NCBI RefSeq assembly: GCF_042695135.1
Contig: NZ_CP170547.1
Location: 2,914,001 to 2,978,000 of the forward strand
Length of the DNA stretch: 64,000 nt
From: Epilithonimonas sp042695135
Lineage (GTDB): Bacteria; Bacteroidota; Bacteroidia; Flavobacteriales; Weeksellaceae
Direction: 5' to 3'
The position numbers and the translations under genes are program-made. Positions 15,527 through 24,074 of the stretch are shown in pieces. A model generated the notes under the pieces. It saw only the letters and a program-made list of their open reading frames with translations. It had not been told where the DNA came from and searched no databases. The stretch's first letter is position 1. Each line of letters starts with the position of its first letter.

Positions 15527-17467
15527 TTATTCTTTTATAATTTTAACTGACTGATCGTTAAACTTCAAAATATAAGTTCCTTTAACCAATGTCGAAATGT
15601 TAATTTCTGAATCTGGATTTGAAGTTCCTTTTTTGATTAATTTTCCATCGATTGAGAAAATTTCATAATCTGTTGACTTACTTGAACCAGAAATTTTGAT
15701 ATATGATTTGGCCGGATTAGGATAGACATTGATATTATCTCTATTAATATCGTTTACAGCAAGCGTATTATCCTTAGTAACTGTAGATCCTTTTGTGATG
15801 ATTTGATTTTCATAGTTAAAAGTAACACCCGTCACTGTGAAAGCTACATCCTGAGTAAAATACTGATTGTTAGAGGTATGATCCAAAACAAAATAAGCAG
15901 TTTGTCCGCCTGATCCTGTCACTTTTATTGGAAGCGGCATTTCAAAGAAGCTAACTGTAGAGCTACTTCTGGTTTGCCCAACACGGAAAGTCAGTTTTTT
16001 GGTTGTTGTATTCTGAGTCCATCTGATCTGATAAATCGGATAACCTTCTCCATAGATCCAATCATTGAAAAATCCAGTGAAGTCTTTTCCTGTATAAGAT
16101 GTCAGGAAATCTCTAAAATCCGTTGTTTTCACATAATTATATGCAAATGCCGGATTATTCTGGTAGGCTTTCAAAACGGCATAGAACTGATCGTCGCCGA
16201 GAATCCATTTTATCATTCTTAATACAAAACCTCCTTTAGCGTAAGTTAATCTTCCGTCAAAAACTCTGTTGATATCACTCAATCCAGAGTCAGGAACATA
16301 CACACTTCCACCAGAACTGCTTGTAATATCATTTATCTCACCTGCAAGATAATTTTGAAACTGAGAAGGACTCATTAATAATTTTTCATAAGTCAAATGC
16401 TCACCAAATGTTGCAAAACCTTCATTCAGCCAGATGTCATTCCAAGTTCCGCAGGTAAGCTTGTCTCCAAACCACTGATGCGCTAACTCGTGGCAAATCA
16501 AACCTTCACCAAAACCGACCATTGAAGTCATTGTCGCGTGTTCCATACCACCACCCCAATTGAATTGCATGTGTCCATACTTTTCGTCTCTATACGGATA
16601 TAATCCAAATTTATCTTCAAAATTCTGCATACAACTTGTTGTCCAGTCGAGGCTTGCCTGTGTATCTGCATTTGCATCAGCCGGATAAACGTAGTTAAGG
16701 AAAGGAAAAGAACTTCCTGTTGTAGTAATCGTGGAATTCATTTTTGTATAATTGGAAATTCCTAACGCAAAAAGATAAGCGGGGATTGGATAATTGGTTT
16801 GCCAATAGGTAAGCTTCTTTCCGTTTCCTAGTATAGTTTCTGACATCAGTTTTCCATTTGAGCCAACTGTATATTGAGCCGGCGTGGTAACTTTGATATC
16901 CATTTTTTCTATTTTATCATTCATGCTTTGTTTTGTCGGCCACCAACCTTTTGCACCATAAGGTTCAGATAATGTAGCTAAGACCGGATCTCCGGCAGGC
17001 GTTGTTCCTGCTTCAAAACTGGCAAATGCACCTGTATTAATAGGAACTCCGCTGTAAGTTATTGATAAAGAATCTGTAGTCTGAGCTGTCAAAGCTGCCG
17101 GAAAATTAATTTTAATTTCATCTGAACTCAATTGCTGAAAAGTCAAATTCTGACCGTGATATTTTACTGTAGAAACTGTCAGAATCTTTGCTAGGTCGAA
17201 ATAAATATTACTGGAATTTGCCAACATTTTAAAATGAGAAGTCATTGTTCCGGAAACGAACTGCTGTGTAGGATCAAGATCAAACTCTAATCTAACATAT
17301 TGTAAATCATAGTTTAATGTATTCGGATTCACATTCACATCCAAAATCGATCGGGAGGCAGATTTTTTTTCAGATCTAATCAACCCTTTTCTTTCAATAT
17401 TACCAAATTGTCCGAAAAGCGAACCAAATGTTAAACAAATAATCACTAATGTGTAAAAACGTTTCAT
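15527..17467 (-). CDS. Secreted M1 family metallopeptidase with T9SS C-terminal sorting domain
   Basis: A 646-residue zinc aminopeptidase-like enzyme. Signal peptide about 1-20. GGMEH (about 306-310) replaces the classical GAMEN motif; the zinc site is HELAHQ (326-331) with the third ligand in NEGFA (Glu about 349). The last 75 or so residues form a type A T9SS sorting domain: INVYPNPAKSYIKI, then IFSIDGKLIKKG and a final KGTYILKFNDQSVKIIKE. This predicts export across the outer membrane and surface attachment or release. The family start and -7 box (TAGCTTTG) support the chosen Met. Confidence 0.93.
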   Translation of the reverse strand: MKRFYTLVIICLTFGSLFGQFGNIERKGLIRSEKKSASRSILDVNVNPNTLNYDLQYVRLEFDLDPTQQFVSGTMTSHFKMLANSSNIYFDLAKILTVSTVKYHGQNLTFQQLSSDEIKINFPAALTAQTTDSLSITYSGVPINTGAFASFEAGTTPAGDPVLATLSEPYGAKGWWPTKQSMNDKIEKMDIKVTTPAQYTVGSNGKLMSETILGNGKKLTYWQTNYPIPAYLFALGISNYTKMNSTITTTGSSFPFLNYVYPADANADTQASLDWTTSCMQNFEDKFGLYPYRDEKYGHMQFNWGGGMEHATMTSMVGFGEGLICHELAHQWFGDKLTCGTWNDIWLNEGFATFGEHLTYEKLLMSPSQFQNYLAGEINDITSSSGGSVYVPDSGLSDINRVFDGRLTYAKGGFVLRMIKWILGDDQFYAVLKAYQNNPAFAYNYVKTTDFRDFLTSYTGKDFTGFFNDWIYGEGYPIYQIRWTQNTTTKKLTFRVGQTRSSSTVSFFEMPLPIKVTGSGGQTAYFVLDHTSNNQYFTQDVAFTVTGVTFNYENQIITKGSTVTKDNTLAVNDINRDNINVYPNPAKSYIKISGSSKSTDYEIFSIDGKLIKKGTSNPDSEINISTLVKGTYILKFNDQSVKIIKE

Positions 17468-17486
17468 TTTATTTAAAAATTTACTT

Positions 17487-17494
17487 CAAAGCTA
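17487..17494 (-). promoter_or_regulatory. -7 promoter box for the T9SS-sorted M1 peptidase
   Basis: On the minus strand TAGCTTTG fits TAnnTTTG, 20 bases before the start codon. Confidence 0.45.
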
Positions 17495-17523
17495 CAAAAA
17501 AACTCACAAGAAATTGCGAGTTT
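17495..17523 (-). terminator. Intrinsic terminator of dacB
   Basis: On the minus strand ACTCGCAA pairs with TTGTGAGT (one G-T wobble) and runs into seven T residues, 24 bases after the dacB stop. Confidence 0.75.
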
Positions 17524-17546
17524 ATAATTTTATAAATTGTTAATTT

Positions 17547-19001
17547 TTATAGATCTAAAGTCGGATCAAGAAGCTGTTCCATCCTGTCTTTTACCTGAGC
17601 CGCAGAACCCGCATAATTATTAATCAGCAGAGAAAAAGCCAATGTTCTGTTACTTCTTGTTTTGATGTAACCAGCCAAGCATTTTACGTGATTCAGGGTC
17701 CCGGTTTTTGCAAATATCTGCCCGTTTGAGTTCAGGAGAAACATATGTTTCAATGTTCCGGTTTGTCCTGCAATTGGTAAAGACTCCATATATTCTTTAT
17801 AATATGGTGATTTCATCAATGCTGTCAAAAATTTAACCTGAGAGATCGGCGTCACAGTATGTGCTTTGGAAAGTCCGCTTCCGTCCATATAATTGAGTCC
17901 GGCAATATCGAAATTAGTAGCTTTCAAATGCTCGGTTACCACGACTCTGCCGGATTCTGTGGTCTGATCTCCAAGTTTCATAAAACCGTTGGATTTCAGG
18001 ATTGCTTCCGCATAACCATTATCGCTTCTTTGATTGGTGTAAGCCACAATTTCTGCTAAGGTTGGAGATTTATAATTGCTTAGAATTTCTCTGGGTTCCG
18101 GATTTCCGTCAACAATTTTTGGCGTTACTTTTCCTACAACTGTGATTTTATTTTTAACCAAACTTTCTCTCAGTTTATTGGCTAAAAACGCTGGTGGTTC
18201 TGCTACTTTTGTGGTTACCCAACTGCCTTCATATTTGTCTGCATAAACCAGTTTATTGGCATAAGGCGATATATAAAAATATTTTTTTTCCTGATTAAAA
18301 GGATTATTTGATTGGCTTACAATCAGTTTTTCATTTCTTGGATTGATATCTTTCGTCGTTCCGACTGGGAGAAAATAATTAGCTTGTTCCAGCCAGACAA
18401 TATTCTGAGGAAGTTCGGTTTTATTCTCTTTGAAAATCGCCGTCTGAATAATAATATCGCCTGTGATTTTCTTAATACCTTTTTCCTGGATCGATTGCAG
18501 ATATTGGTTTACAATCTGTCCGTAACTTGCTGCACCACCTCTGTTTCCACCCAATGACGGATCGCCGCTTCCTACAATATAAAGATTACCCGTCAAAACA
18601 CCGTCTGCATCTATACTTCCGGAATATTCCAATTGCGTGTTCCATCTGTATTTCGTCCCTAGAAGCGAAAAAGCAGTCTCCGTCGTCAATAATTTTGTTG
18701 TAGAAGCAGGAATCAAAGGTGCCGTTTCGTTATAAGAAGTAACGATCTTGCCAGTTTTCGTATCATACACTACAAATCCCCAGTTTGCATTTCTCAATAC
18801 CGGATCGGTAAACATCTTATTGATATTAAACTCAATTTGTTCTTTCGGAGACAACAGCGCCTTTTCTGCAGTAAGATCCTTTACAAGATTCTGCTGATCA
18901 GCAACTTGTGGATATGTAGAAACTGCGACGCTACCTTGCGAAAATACAAATGAGGAAAAACCAATTGTGATGATTGAAAAATAATTTCTAATTTTATTCA
19001 T
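17547..19001 (-). CDS. dacB: D-alanyl-D-alanine carboxypeptidase/endopeptidase, PBP4 type (peptidase S13)
   Basis: A 484-residue low-molecular-mass penicillin-binding protein that trims and opens peptidoglycan cross-links in the periplasm. A signal peptide (ending VFSQG) is followed by the three penicilloyl-serine-transferase motifs: SxxK as STTK (Ser about 100, Lys 103), SxN as SDN in QRSDNGYAEAIL, and KTG in FAKTGTLNHV. The large insertion between the first two motifs is characteristic of PBP4/DacB. A TTG two codons upstream (19007) is also open, but the ATG at 19001 (MNKIRN) is a more ordinary start. It has its own terminator. Confidence 0.92.
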   Translation of the reverse strand: MNKIRNYFSIITIGFSSFVFSQGSVAVSTYPQVADQQNLVKDLTAEKALLSPKEQIEFNINKMFTDPVLRNANWGFVVYDTKTGKIVTSYNETAPLIPASTTKLLTTETAFSLLGTKYRWNTQLEYSGSIDADGVLTGNLYIVGSGDPSLGGNRGGAASYGQIVNQYLQSIQEKGIKKITGDIIIQTAIFKENKTELPQNIVWLEQANYFLPVGTTKDINPRNEKLIVSQSNNPFNQEKKYFYISPYANKLVYADKYEGSWVTTKVAEPPAFLANKLRESLVKNKITVVGKVTPKIVDGNPEPREILSNYKSPTLAEIVAYTNQRSDNGYAEAILKSNGFMKLGDQTTESGRVVVTEHLKATNFDIAGLNYMDGSGLSKAHTVTPISQVKFLTALMKSPYYKEYMESLPIAGQTGTLKHMFLLNSNGQIFAKTGTLNHVKCLAGYIKTRSNRTLAFSLLINNYAGSAAQVKDRMEQLLDPTLDL

Positions 19002-19150
19002 TCTCAAACAATTACAATTTTTATTGAATTTTTATTAATTAAGTTTTAAGATCATTTAATCTTATTAACATAACTAAGTAAAGTTAGAGAATATTGCCAT
19101 AGAAATTACGGTAAACCGTAATAAAAGAATCAAAATTTTGTTAATTTTCG

Positions 19151-21598
19151 TTAAAAATCGACCAGAAAATCTCGTTTGACAGATTTGTAAGCTGTGATTT
19201 CATCAAATTCTTCTATGGATTTCTGAAGTAGTTGCTTGTAGATTTTGTAGTTTTTATTTTTCGGAAACTTGAGTAAAATCTGATATTGATAAAGATTGTT
19301 GATCCTTGCTATCGGGGATTTTTCAGGTCCTAGAATGCATTCTTCTGGAATATATTTTCTAAGAACCGAACCGAGAAATTGCGAAGCTCTGTTCAGTTTA
19401 TCTTCTTTCCTGTGTTTCAGCTCGATCATTATCAATTTCACAAACGGTGGATAAAGAAACTTTTTCCTTTCGTCAAGAAAATAATTGTAAATCTCTTTAA
19501 CATTCTGATTTTTAATCAATTCAAAAACCGAATGTGACGGATTATAGGTTTGTATTAATATTTTTCCTTCTCCTGAAACTCGTCCGGCTCTTCCGGCTAC
19601 TTGCGTAATCAATTGATAAGCTCTTTCCTCAGCCCGAAAATCCTGAACATAGATCAAAGAATCCGCCTTCGGAATTACCACTAATTCTATGTTTTCAAAA
19701 TCCAAACCTTTGGAAATCATCTGTGTGCCGACGAGAATATCGGTTTCGCCATTTTCAAGCTTTTCGTAGAGTTTTTCGTACGCAAATTTCTTGCGCATTG
19801 AGTCAACATCCATTCTGTCAACCTCAGCTTCTGGAAATATATTTTTTGTCTCTTCTTCAATTTGTTCTACACCAATTCCTCTCGTATTCAAGTTATTACC
19901 GTGACAGCTTGGACAGAAAGTTGGTTTTGCTGCACGCTGTCCGCAATAATGGCATTTCAGTTCATTCGCAGCTTTGTGATAAGTCATTACAACGTCGCAA
20001 TTACTGCAATAGGAAACGTGTCCACAGGTTTCACATTCGATAACATTAGCATAACCTCGACGGTTATGGAGAATAATTGTCTGTTTTTTTTCAGCGAGTT
20101 GTAGATTGATTTCATCCAGCATTTTCTGACTGAAATTTCCGATGATTTTTTTCTGATTCTGCGCTTCTTTGATGTCGATAATTTCAAATTTCGGAACATC
20201 CACATTTCCAAATCTTTCATTCAGCGAAACATATCGGAGTTTGTCTTTCATCGCCAGATCATAGCTTTCCAAAGATGGCGTTGCTGAACCAAGAATCAAT
20301 TTTGAATTATAAAATTCTGCCAGCAGCATCGCCGCATCTTTTGCATTGAAAAAGAAATGGGCATCTCTGGACTTGTAGGCAGAATCGTGCTCTTCATCAA
20401 CGATCACTAACCCTAAATTTTCAAAGGGAAGAAACAGAGAATTTCGGGTTCCGATAAGGATATTGAGTTCATTTTTTTTGATTTTTCGCCAGACTTCTAC
20501 CCTTTCAAAATCCGTCAGTTTGTTATGATAAAATCCGAGTTTTTTGCCATATTTTTTTTCGAGCCGGATGGTGATTTGTTTTGTCAAAGCGATTTCCGGC
20601 AAAAGCAAAAGCACATTTTTATCTGAATTAATGCAGTCTTCAATTTTCTCAAGATAAATATGTGTTTTCCCGGAAGATGTGATTCCGTGGAGTAAAACGT
20701 TTTTATCTTCTTCGAATGCTTTATTAATTTCTGAAACTGCCAACTTCTGATTTTCAGACAATTGTTCGATCTCTTCGATCTCGCCTTCGTAAGAATTGAT
20801 TCTATCTTTTTCGAGATAATATTCTGAAACCCAACCTTTTTCTATTAATGATTTGAGTTGTTGATTGACAAAATTTCCTTCATCAAAAATCAAAGATTTC
20901 CGAATTGGGGCTTTGGGTTCATCAATTTGTTTTGATAGTATATTAAGGAATAAATCTTTTTGTCTTTTAGCTTTATCAAGTTTCAAAAGAATCTTGCCCA
21001 AATTTTCAGAAAGCAAAGCGTCATCATTCACTTTCAGGTAAGCGATTTCTTTTGCTTTGTATTTTTCCGTGATCTTTTCGTCCACCGAAATATAACGTTC
21101 ATCAATCAAAGCATTGATCGTTTTGATAATTTCTTTTTTAGGGATGAAAGCTTCGATCTCTTGCAGGTTCAGCATTTGACGAACTTCCAGAGCCTGAAGA
21201 AGATACGTTTCATTCGCATCAAGGTTTTGCCAGTCAATCGTTCTTTCTGATAATAATCTGACGTAAGTTTCGCTTTCCAATTTCAGAGAAGATGGAAATG
21301 CAAAACGGTAAATCTCCCCAAGATTGCAGAGATAATAGGAACTCATCCAATTCCAGAATTCCAATTGTTGTTTTGGAACAATTGGCTGATTATCAAGTAA
21401 GTTGATGATTTCTTTGGGAACAAAACTGTCTTCAAATTCATCGAATAATTCGGTAACAATTCCAGTGTAGATTTTCTTTCCACCAAACGGAATCAGAACG
21501 CGCATTCCAACTTCTATTTTATCCAAAAAATCCTCTGGAACTTTGTATGTGAAAGTTCCTTTGAGATTGAGCGGAAGAATGATCTGGGCGAAGTTCAT
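19151..21598 (-). CDS. priA: Primosomal protein N', replication restart helicase
   Basis: An 815-residue superfamily 2 helicase that reloads the replication machinery at stalled forks. The N-terminal DNA-binding domain (MNFAQIILPLNLKGTFTYKVPEDF...GMRVLIPFG) is followed by the helicase core with Walker A in LLHGITSSGKTHIYL (about 305-319) and the DEEH box in VIVDEEHDSAYKS. Eight cysteines in four CxxC-type pairs (CETC, CSNC, CHYC, CPSC) bind two zinc ions. The later motif VGTQMISKGLDFENIELV and the QVAGRAGR motif VI are intact. The length and order match PriA throughout. Confidence 0.97.
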   Translation of the reverse strand: MNFAQIILPLNLKGTFTYKVPEDFLDKIEVGMRVLIPFGGKKIYTGIVTELFDEFEDSFVPKEIINLLDNQPIVPKQQLEFWNWMSSYYLCNLGEIYRFAFPSSLKLESETYVRLLSERTIDWQNLDANETYLLQALEVRQMLNLQEIEAFIPKKEIIKTINALIDERYISVDEKITEKYKAKEIAYLKVNDDALLSENLGKILLKLDKAKRQKDLFLNILSKQIDEPKAPIRKSLIFDEGNFVNQQLKSLIEKGWVSEYYLEKDRINSYEGEIEEIEQLSENQKLAVSEINKAFEEDKNVLLHGITSSGKTHIYLEKIEDCINSDKNVLLLLPEIALTKQITIRLEKKYGKKLGFYHNKLTDFERVEVWRKIKKNELNILIGTRNSLFLPFENLGLVIVDEEHDSAYKSRDAHFFFNAKDAAMLLAEFYNSKLILGSATPSLESYDLAMKDKLRYVSLNERFGNVDVPKFEIIDIKEAQNQKKIIGNFSQKMLDEINLQLAEKKQTIILHNRRGYANVIECETCGHVSYCSNCDVVMTYHKAANELKCHYCGQRAAKPTFCPSCHGNNLNTRGIGVEQIEEETKNIFPEAEVDRMDVDSMRKKFAYEKLYEKLENGETDILVGTQMISKGLDFENIELVVIPKADSLIYVQDFRAEERAYQLITQVAGRAGRVSGEGKILIQTYNPSHSVFELIKNQNVKEIYNYFLDERKKFLYPPFVKLIMIELKHRKEDKLNRASQFLGSVLRKYIPEECILGPEKSPIARINNLYQYQILLKFPKNKNYKIYKQLLQKSIEEFDEITAYKSVKRDFLVDF

Positions 21599-21688
21599 TT
21601 TTTGTCAGAAGTCGGAAGTCTGATGTCAGAAGATTATAAGAATTGTGAAATTACGTTAGTATATGCTGTCATCTGAAAAGTAAAATTC

Positions 21689-21967
21689 TTACTTATCACC
21701 ATAATGACCTTTTGCAGAAATGATTTCTACGATTACAATATTTTCTTCGACACTATAAATCAAGCGGTTTTTGCTGTCGATTCGTCTTGACCAAACGTTA
21801 CCGTTTTTATGCTTCAGGCGTTCGGGTTTTCCAGTTCCAGAGTAAGGATTAATACGAATTTCATTAATAAATATATCAATTTTCTTTAAAGCCGATTTAT
21901 TTCCCGATTTTCTGTAAAACAGGATGTCTTTTTCTGCTTCATCCGAAAGTTTTATATGATAATTCAT
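21689..21967 (-). CDS. YoeB/Txe-family toxin (RelE superfamily mRNA interferase)
   Basis: A 92-residue toxin of a type II toxin-antitoxin pair, expected to cut mRNA on the ribosome. It aligns with E. coli YoeB at the key points: GKPERLKH (Glu49, matching YoeB Glu46), VWSRRIDSKNRLIY (Arg68, matching Arg65) and the C-terminal HY (His88-Tyr89, matching His83-Tyr84). All three catalytic positions are therefore present and the toxin looks active. Its ATG overlaps the antitoxin stop by four bases, which indicates translational coupling. Confidence 0.9.
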   Translation of the reverse strand: MNYHIKLSDEAEKDILFYRKSGNKSALKKIDIFINEIRINPYSGTGKPERLKHKNGNVWSRRIDSKNRLIYSVEENIVIVEIISAKGHYGDK

Positions 21968-22218
21968 AAACCTAATAATTCTTTCTGCGCCTCTATTGAT
22001 AGTATTTTAGATTTTGATTTTCCTGTTTTCAAGTCCTTAATTCTTCTTTCCAATTCCGATACATTTTCCGGAACATCAAAATAAGGGTCATTGCTAGGAC
22101 TTAAGCTTTCCGGTTTTTCTTCTTTAAAAACAAATTGTGCATCCAAAGCTTTCAAGACTTTTTTAAGTAATGACGCTTCTTTTCTGTTTCTTGGATGTAT
22201 GATAATTGATGCTTCCAT
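21964..22218 (-). CDS. Antitoxin of the YoeB-type pair (DUF2683-like)
   Basis: An 84-residue protein encoded immediately before the toxin. The N-terminal half (EASIIIHPRNRKEASLLKKVLKALDAQFVFKEE) resembles the DUF2683 family of small antitoxins, and the C-terminal half is charged and probably disordered until it wraps the toxin (VSELERRIKDLKTGKSKSKILSIEAQKELLGL). It differs from the classical YefM/Phd antitoxin of YoeB. The DNA-binding, autoregulatory role is inferred from the genetic arrangement. Confidence 0.8.
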   Translation of the reverse strand: MEASIIIHPRNRKEASLLKKVLKALDAQFVFKEEKPESLSPSNDPYFDVPENVSELERRIKDLKTGKSKSKILSIEAQKELLGL

Positions 22219-22299
22219 CGTATTTTATTTTATTAAATCTTTACGAATTTACAATTTTTAATTTTTGTTTAAAATATCATTTATTAATCGTCATAATAA

Positions 22300-22995
22300 T
22301 TAAACCGTATAACTCTGAAATGCTTCTTCCAGACTTGCAAATTTCCCTTTGAACTCAGAGATTGGCGAATCCTGGATGATGTTTCCTTGGTGAATCAAAA
22401 TCACACGTGAACAAAGCGCTTCTACTTCCTGCATAATGTGCGTGGACAAAATCACAGTTTTTTCTTTTCCGATTTCTTTGATGACGTTTCGGATTTCGAC
22501 AATTTGATTGGGGTCGAGTCCATTGGTTGGTTCATCGAGGATTAATAGATCCGGCTCGTGTAGAATTGCCTGAGCGAGTCCGACACGTTGTTTGTAACCT
22601 TTGGAAAGTTGTGAGATTTGCTTGGATTTTTCCGGTGTAATTCCGACCAATCCTATCACTTCTTCTACTCTTTCCTTTTTAATGTTGTGAAGATTAGCGA
22701 CGAATTGCAGATATTCTTTTACATACATCTCATTGTAAAGAGGATTGTTCTCCGGCAGGAAACCGATTTTCTTTTTGGATTCGATCTCGTTTTCCGTAAT
22801 GTTTTTATCATTGAAGAGAATTTCACCTTCATCTATTTTCAGAACGCCTGTGATGGATTTCATCAAGGTGGATTTTCCGGCGCCGTTTGGTCCGAGAAGT
22901 CCAATGATTTCGTTATTTGAAATGCTTATGTTGATATCGTTGAGCGCAATCTGCTCTCCGAATTTTTTTGTGAGTCCTGAAATTTTTAAAGACAT
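22300..22995 (-). CDS. ABC transporter ATP-binding protein
   Basis: A 231-residue ATPase with Walker A GPNGAGKST (about 35-43), signature LSKGYKQRVGLA, Walker B LLILDEPTNGLD and the switch histidine in ILSTHIMQE. The stretch GFLPENNPLYNEMYVKEYLQF resembles the gliding-motility ATPase GldA and related export ATPases. The protein is shorter than usual GldA, and no gldF or gldG permease is adjacent, so the assignment is left open. The permease partner must be encoded elsewhere. Confidence 0.85.
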   Translation of the reverse strand: MSLKISGLTKKFGEQIALNDINISISNNEIIGLLGPNGAGKSTLMKSITGVLKIDEGEILFNDKNITENEIESKKKIGFLPENNPLYNEMYVKEYLQFVANLHNIKKERVEEVIGLVGITPEKSKQISQLSKGYKQRVGLAQAILHEPDLLILDEPTNGLDPNQIVEIRNVIKEIGKEKTVILSTHIMQEVEALCSRVILIHQGNIIQDSPISEFKGKFASLEEAFQSYTV

Positions 22996-23090
22996 TCTTT
23001 TGTTGATTAAAAGATTAAAGAATTAAATAGATTAAAAAATTAGTCGATTCTTAATCTCTACAAAAATATGAAATTTACCGCATCTTTTTG

Positions 23091-23151
23091 AACGCAAAGG
23101 TCCGCAAAGATTTTTTGGAAATTATTGAAAATATTTTAAGGCTCGCAAAGG
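23091..23151. repeat. GCAAAG-rich dispersed repeat, copy 2
   Basis: Nearly identical to 12665-12723 (AACGCAAAGGTCCGCAAAG...GGCTCGCAAAGG). As there, a copy of the structured element follows within 200 bases. The 514-base gap 22996-23509 holds this repeat, two palindrome-family remnants and element D, and no gene. Confidence 0.7.
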
Positions 23152-23153
23152 TA

Positions 23154-23262
23154 CTTCGACAAGCTCAGTATAAACTACAAACTCATCAAAGGGATATAAA
23201 TAAACATCCACTTTGTCATTCTGAAAGAATCTCAACAGTCTAGATTCCTACGGAAAGACAAA
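23154..23262. repeat. Dispersed palindrome family: half-unit plus a hairpin
   Basis: ACTTCGACAAGCTCAG (about 23157-23172) is a half-unit of the CTTCGA family. At 23212-23262 TTTGTCATTC...GAATCT faces AGATTC...GGAAAGACAAA as an imperfect hairpin, a diverged version of the perfect one at 42058. Confidence 0.65.
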
Positions 23263-23326
23263 ATTGTGTTGATTTTAATGATTGCAAAAGCTTGGATAAA
23301 AGAATAATATTTCAACCCTGCGAAGC

Positions 23327-23448
23327 GCGTCCCGACTTGAGTGGAGCTCTTTTTCTGACATTGCGACTGCAGAAAAGTTCTATTGTTAGCTTTAACGTCA
23401 TTCGCAATGGCAGAAAAAAGCGGGAACGGAAGGCGGATAAAGACGCCC
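23327..23448. repeat. Dispersed structured element, copy D
   Basis: The outer pair here is GCGTC (23327-23331) / GACGC (23442-23446), different from GCAGC/GCTGC in copies A and C but still complementary. The inner stem is CTTTTTCTG (23349-23357) with CAGAAAAAAG (23411-23420), one bulge, continued after a mismatch by CATTGCGA (23359-23366) with TCGCAATG (23402-23409). It sits 60 bases before the sigma-factor gene. Confidence 0.8.
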
Positions 23449-23509
23449 AAATTATTATTTTGTAACAAATTATTTTTATTTCTACTAACCGAATAGAGTT
23501 AAAGCCAGA

Positions 23510-23995
23510 ATGGATTCTGAGAGAGAATTTTTAGAGAAGATCGATAAGCATAAAGGGATTATTTTCAAGATCTCCAAAATGTATATGGATAATCGCGACG
23601 ATCAAAACGACCTTTTTCAGGAGATCGTTTATCAGGTTTGGAAGTCTTTTTCGACGTTCGAAGGAAAATCCGAATTCTCGACCTGGCTTTACAGAATTGC
23701 ATTAAATACAGCGATTATTTTCCTGAAATCGGAAAAGCGACGAAGCTTTATTCAAAACGATGATGTTTCGGTTTACAAAATAAAAGAGGAAGATTACAAC
23801 CTGGAAGACGAGCTGAAACTGAAGCAAATGTATGAAGCCATCCAAAAACTGAATCCGATTGACAAAGCTTTGATTTTCTATTATCTGGAAGATTTTTCGG
23901 GGAAAGAAATGGCAGAACAAATGGGAATCTCGGAAGGAAATGCAAGAGTGAAATTGAATCGGGCTAAAGAAAAATTAAAGGAATTAATTTTATAG
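23510..23995 (+). CDS. RNA polymerase sigma factor, ECF subfamily
   Basis: A 161-residue sigma-70-family factor with only regions 2 and 4. Region 2 covers about 18-85 (YMDNRDDQNDLFQEIVYQVWKSFSTFEGKSEFSTWLYRIALNTAI), and region 4 with its helix-turn-helix is at about 108-158 (LNPIDKALIFYYLEDFSGKEMAEQMGISEGNARVKLNRAKEKL). The gene just downstream, beginning MELDNLKSLWNKED, is a membrane protein and is probably the regulatory partner. The heptamer repeat between the two genes could affect their coupling. Confidence 0.92.
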   Translation: MDSEREFLEKIDKHKGIIFKISKMYMDNRDDQNDLFQEIVYQVWKSFSTFEGKSEFSTWLYRIALNTAIIFLKSEKRRSFIQNDDVSVYKIKEEDYNLEDELKLKQMYEAIQKLNPIDKALIFYYLEDFSGKEMAEQMGISEGNARVKLNRAKEKLKELIL

Positions 23996-23999
23996 CGGG

Positions 24000-24022
24000 C
24001 TTCGAGAGCCTCAGCCTGACAA
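24000..24022. repeat. Dispersed palindrome family, half-unit
   Basis: GGCTTCGAGAGCCTCAGCCTG repeats the left half of the 4295 palindrome with one change. It begins a few bases after the sigma-factor stop. Confidence 0.55.
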
Positions 24023-24023
24023 T

Positions 24024-24065
24024 TCTAACATCTAACATCTAACATCTAACATCTAACATCTAACA
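24024..24065 (+). repeat. Six tandem copies of the heptamer TCTAACA
   Basis: Six perfect head-to-tail copies of TCTAACA span 42 bases and end nine bases before the start codon of the putative anti-sigma gene. Slippage would change the spacing in steps of seven. Confidence 0.9.
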
Positions 24066-24074
24066 AAAATAAAT

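Noticed and set aside
22300..22995. Firm naming as gldA
   Set aside because: It resembles GldA in one segment but is short, and gldF/gldG are not adjacent.
23232..23468. A 78-codon minus-strand frame across element D
   Set aside because: It reads through two dispersed repeats and has no recognisable protein features.
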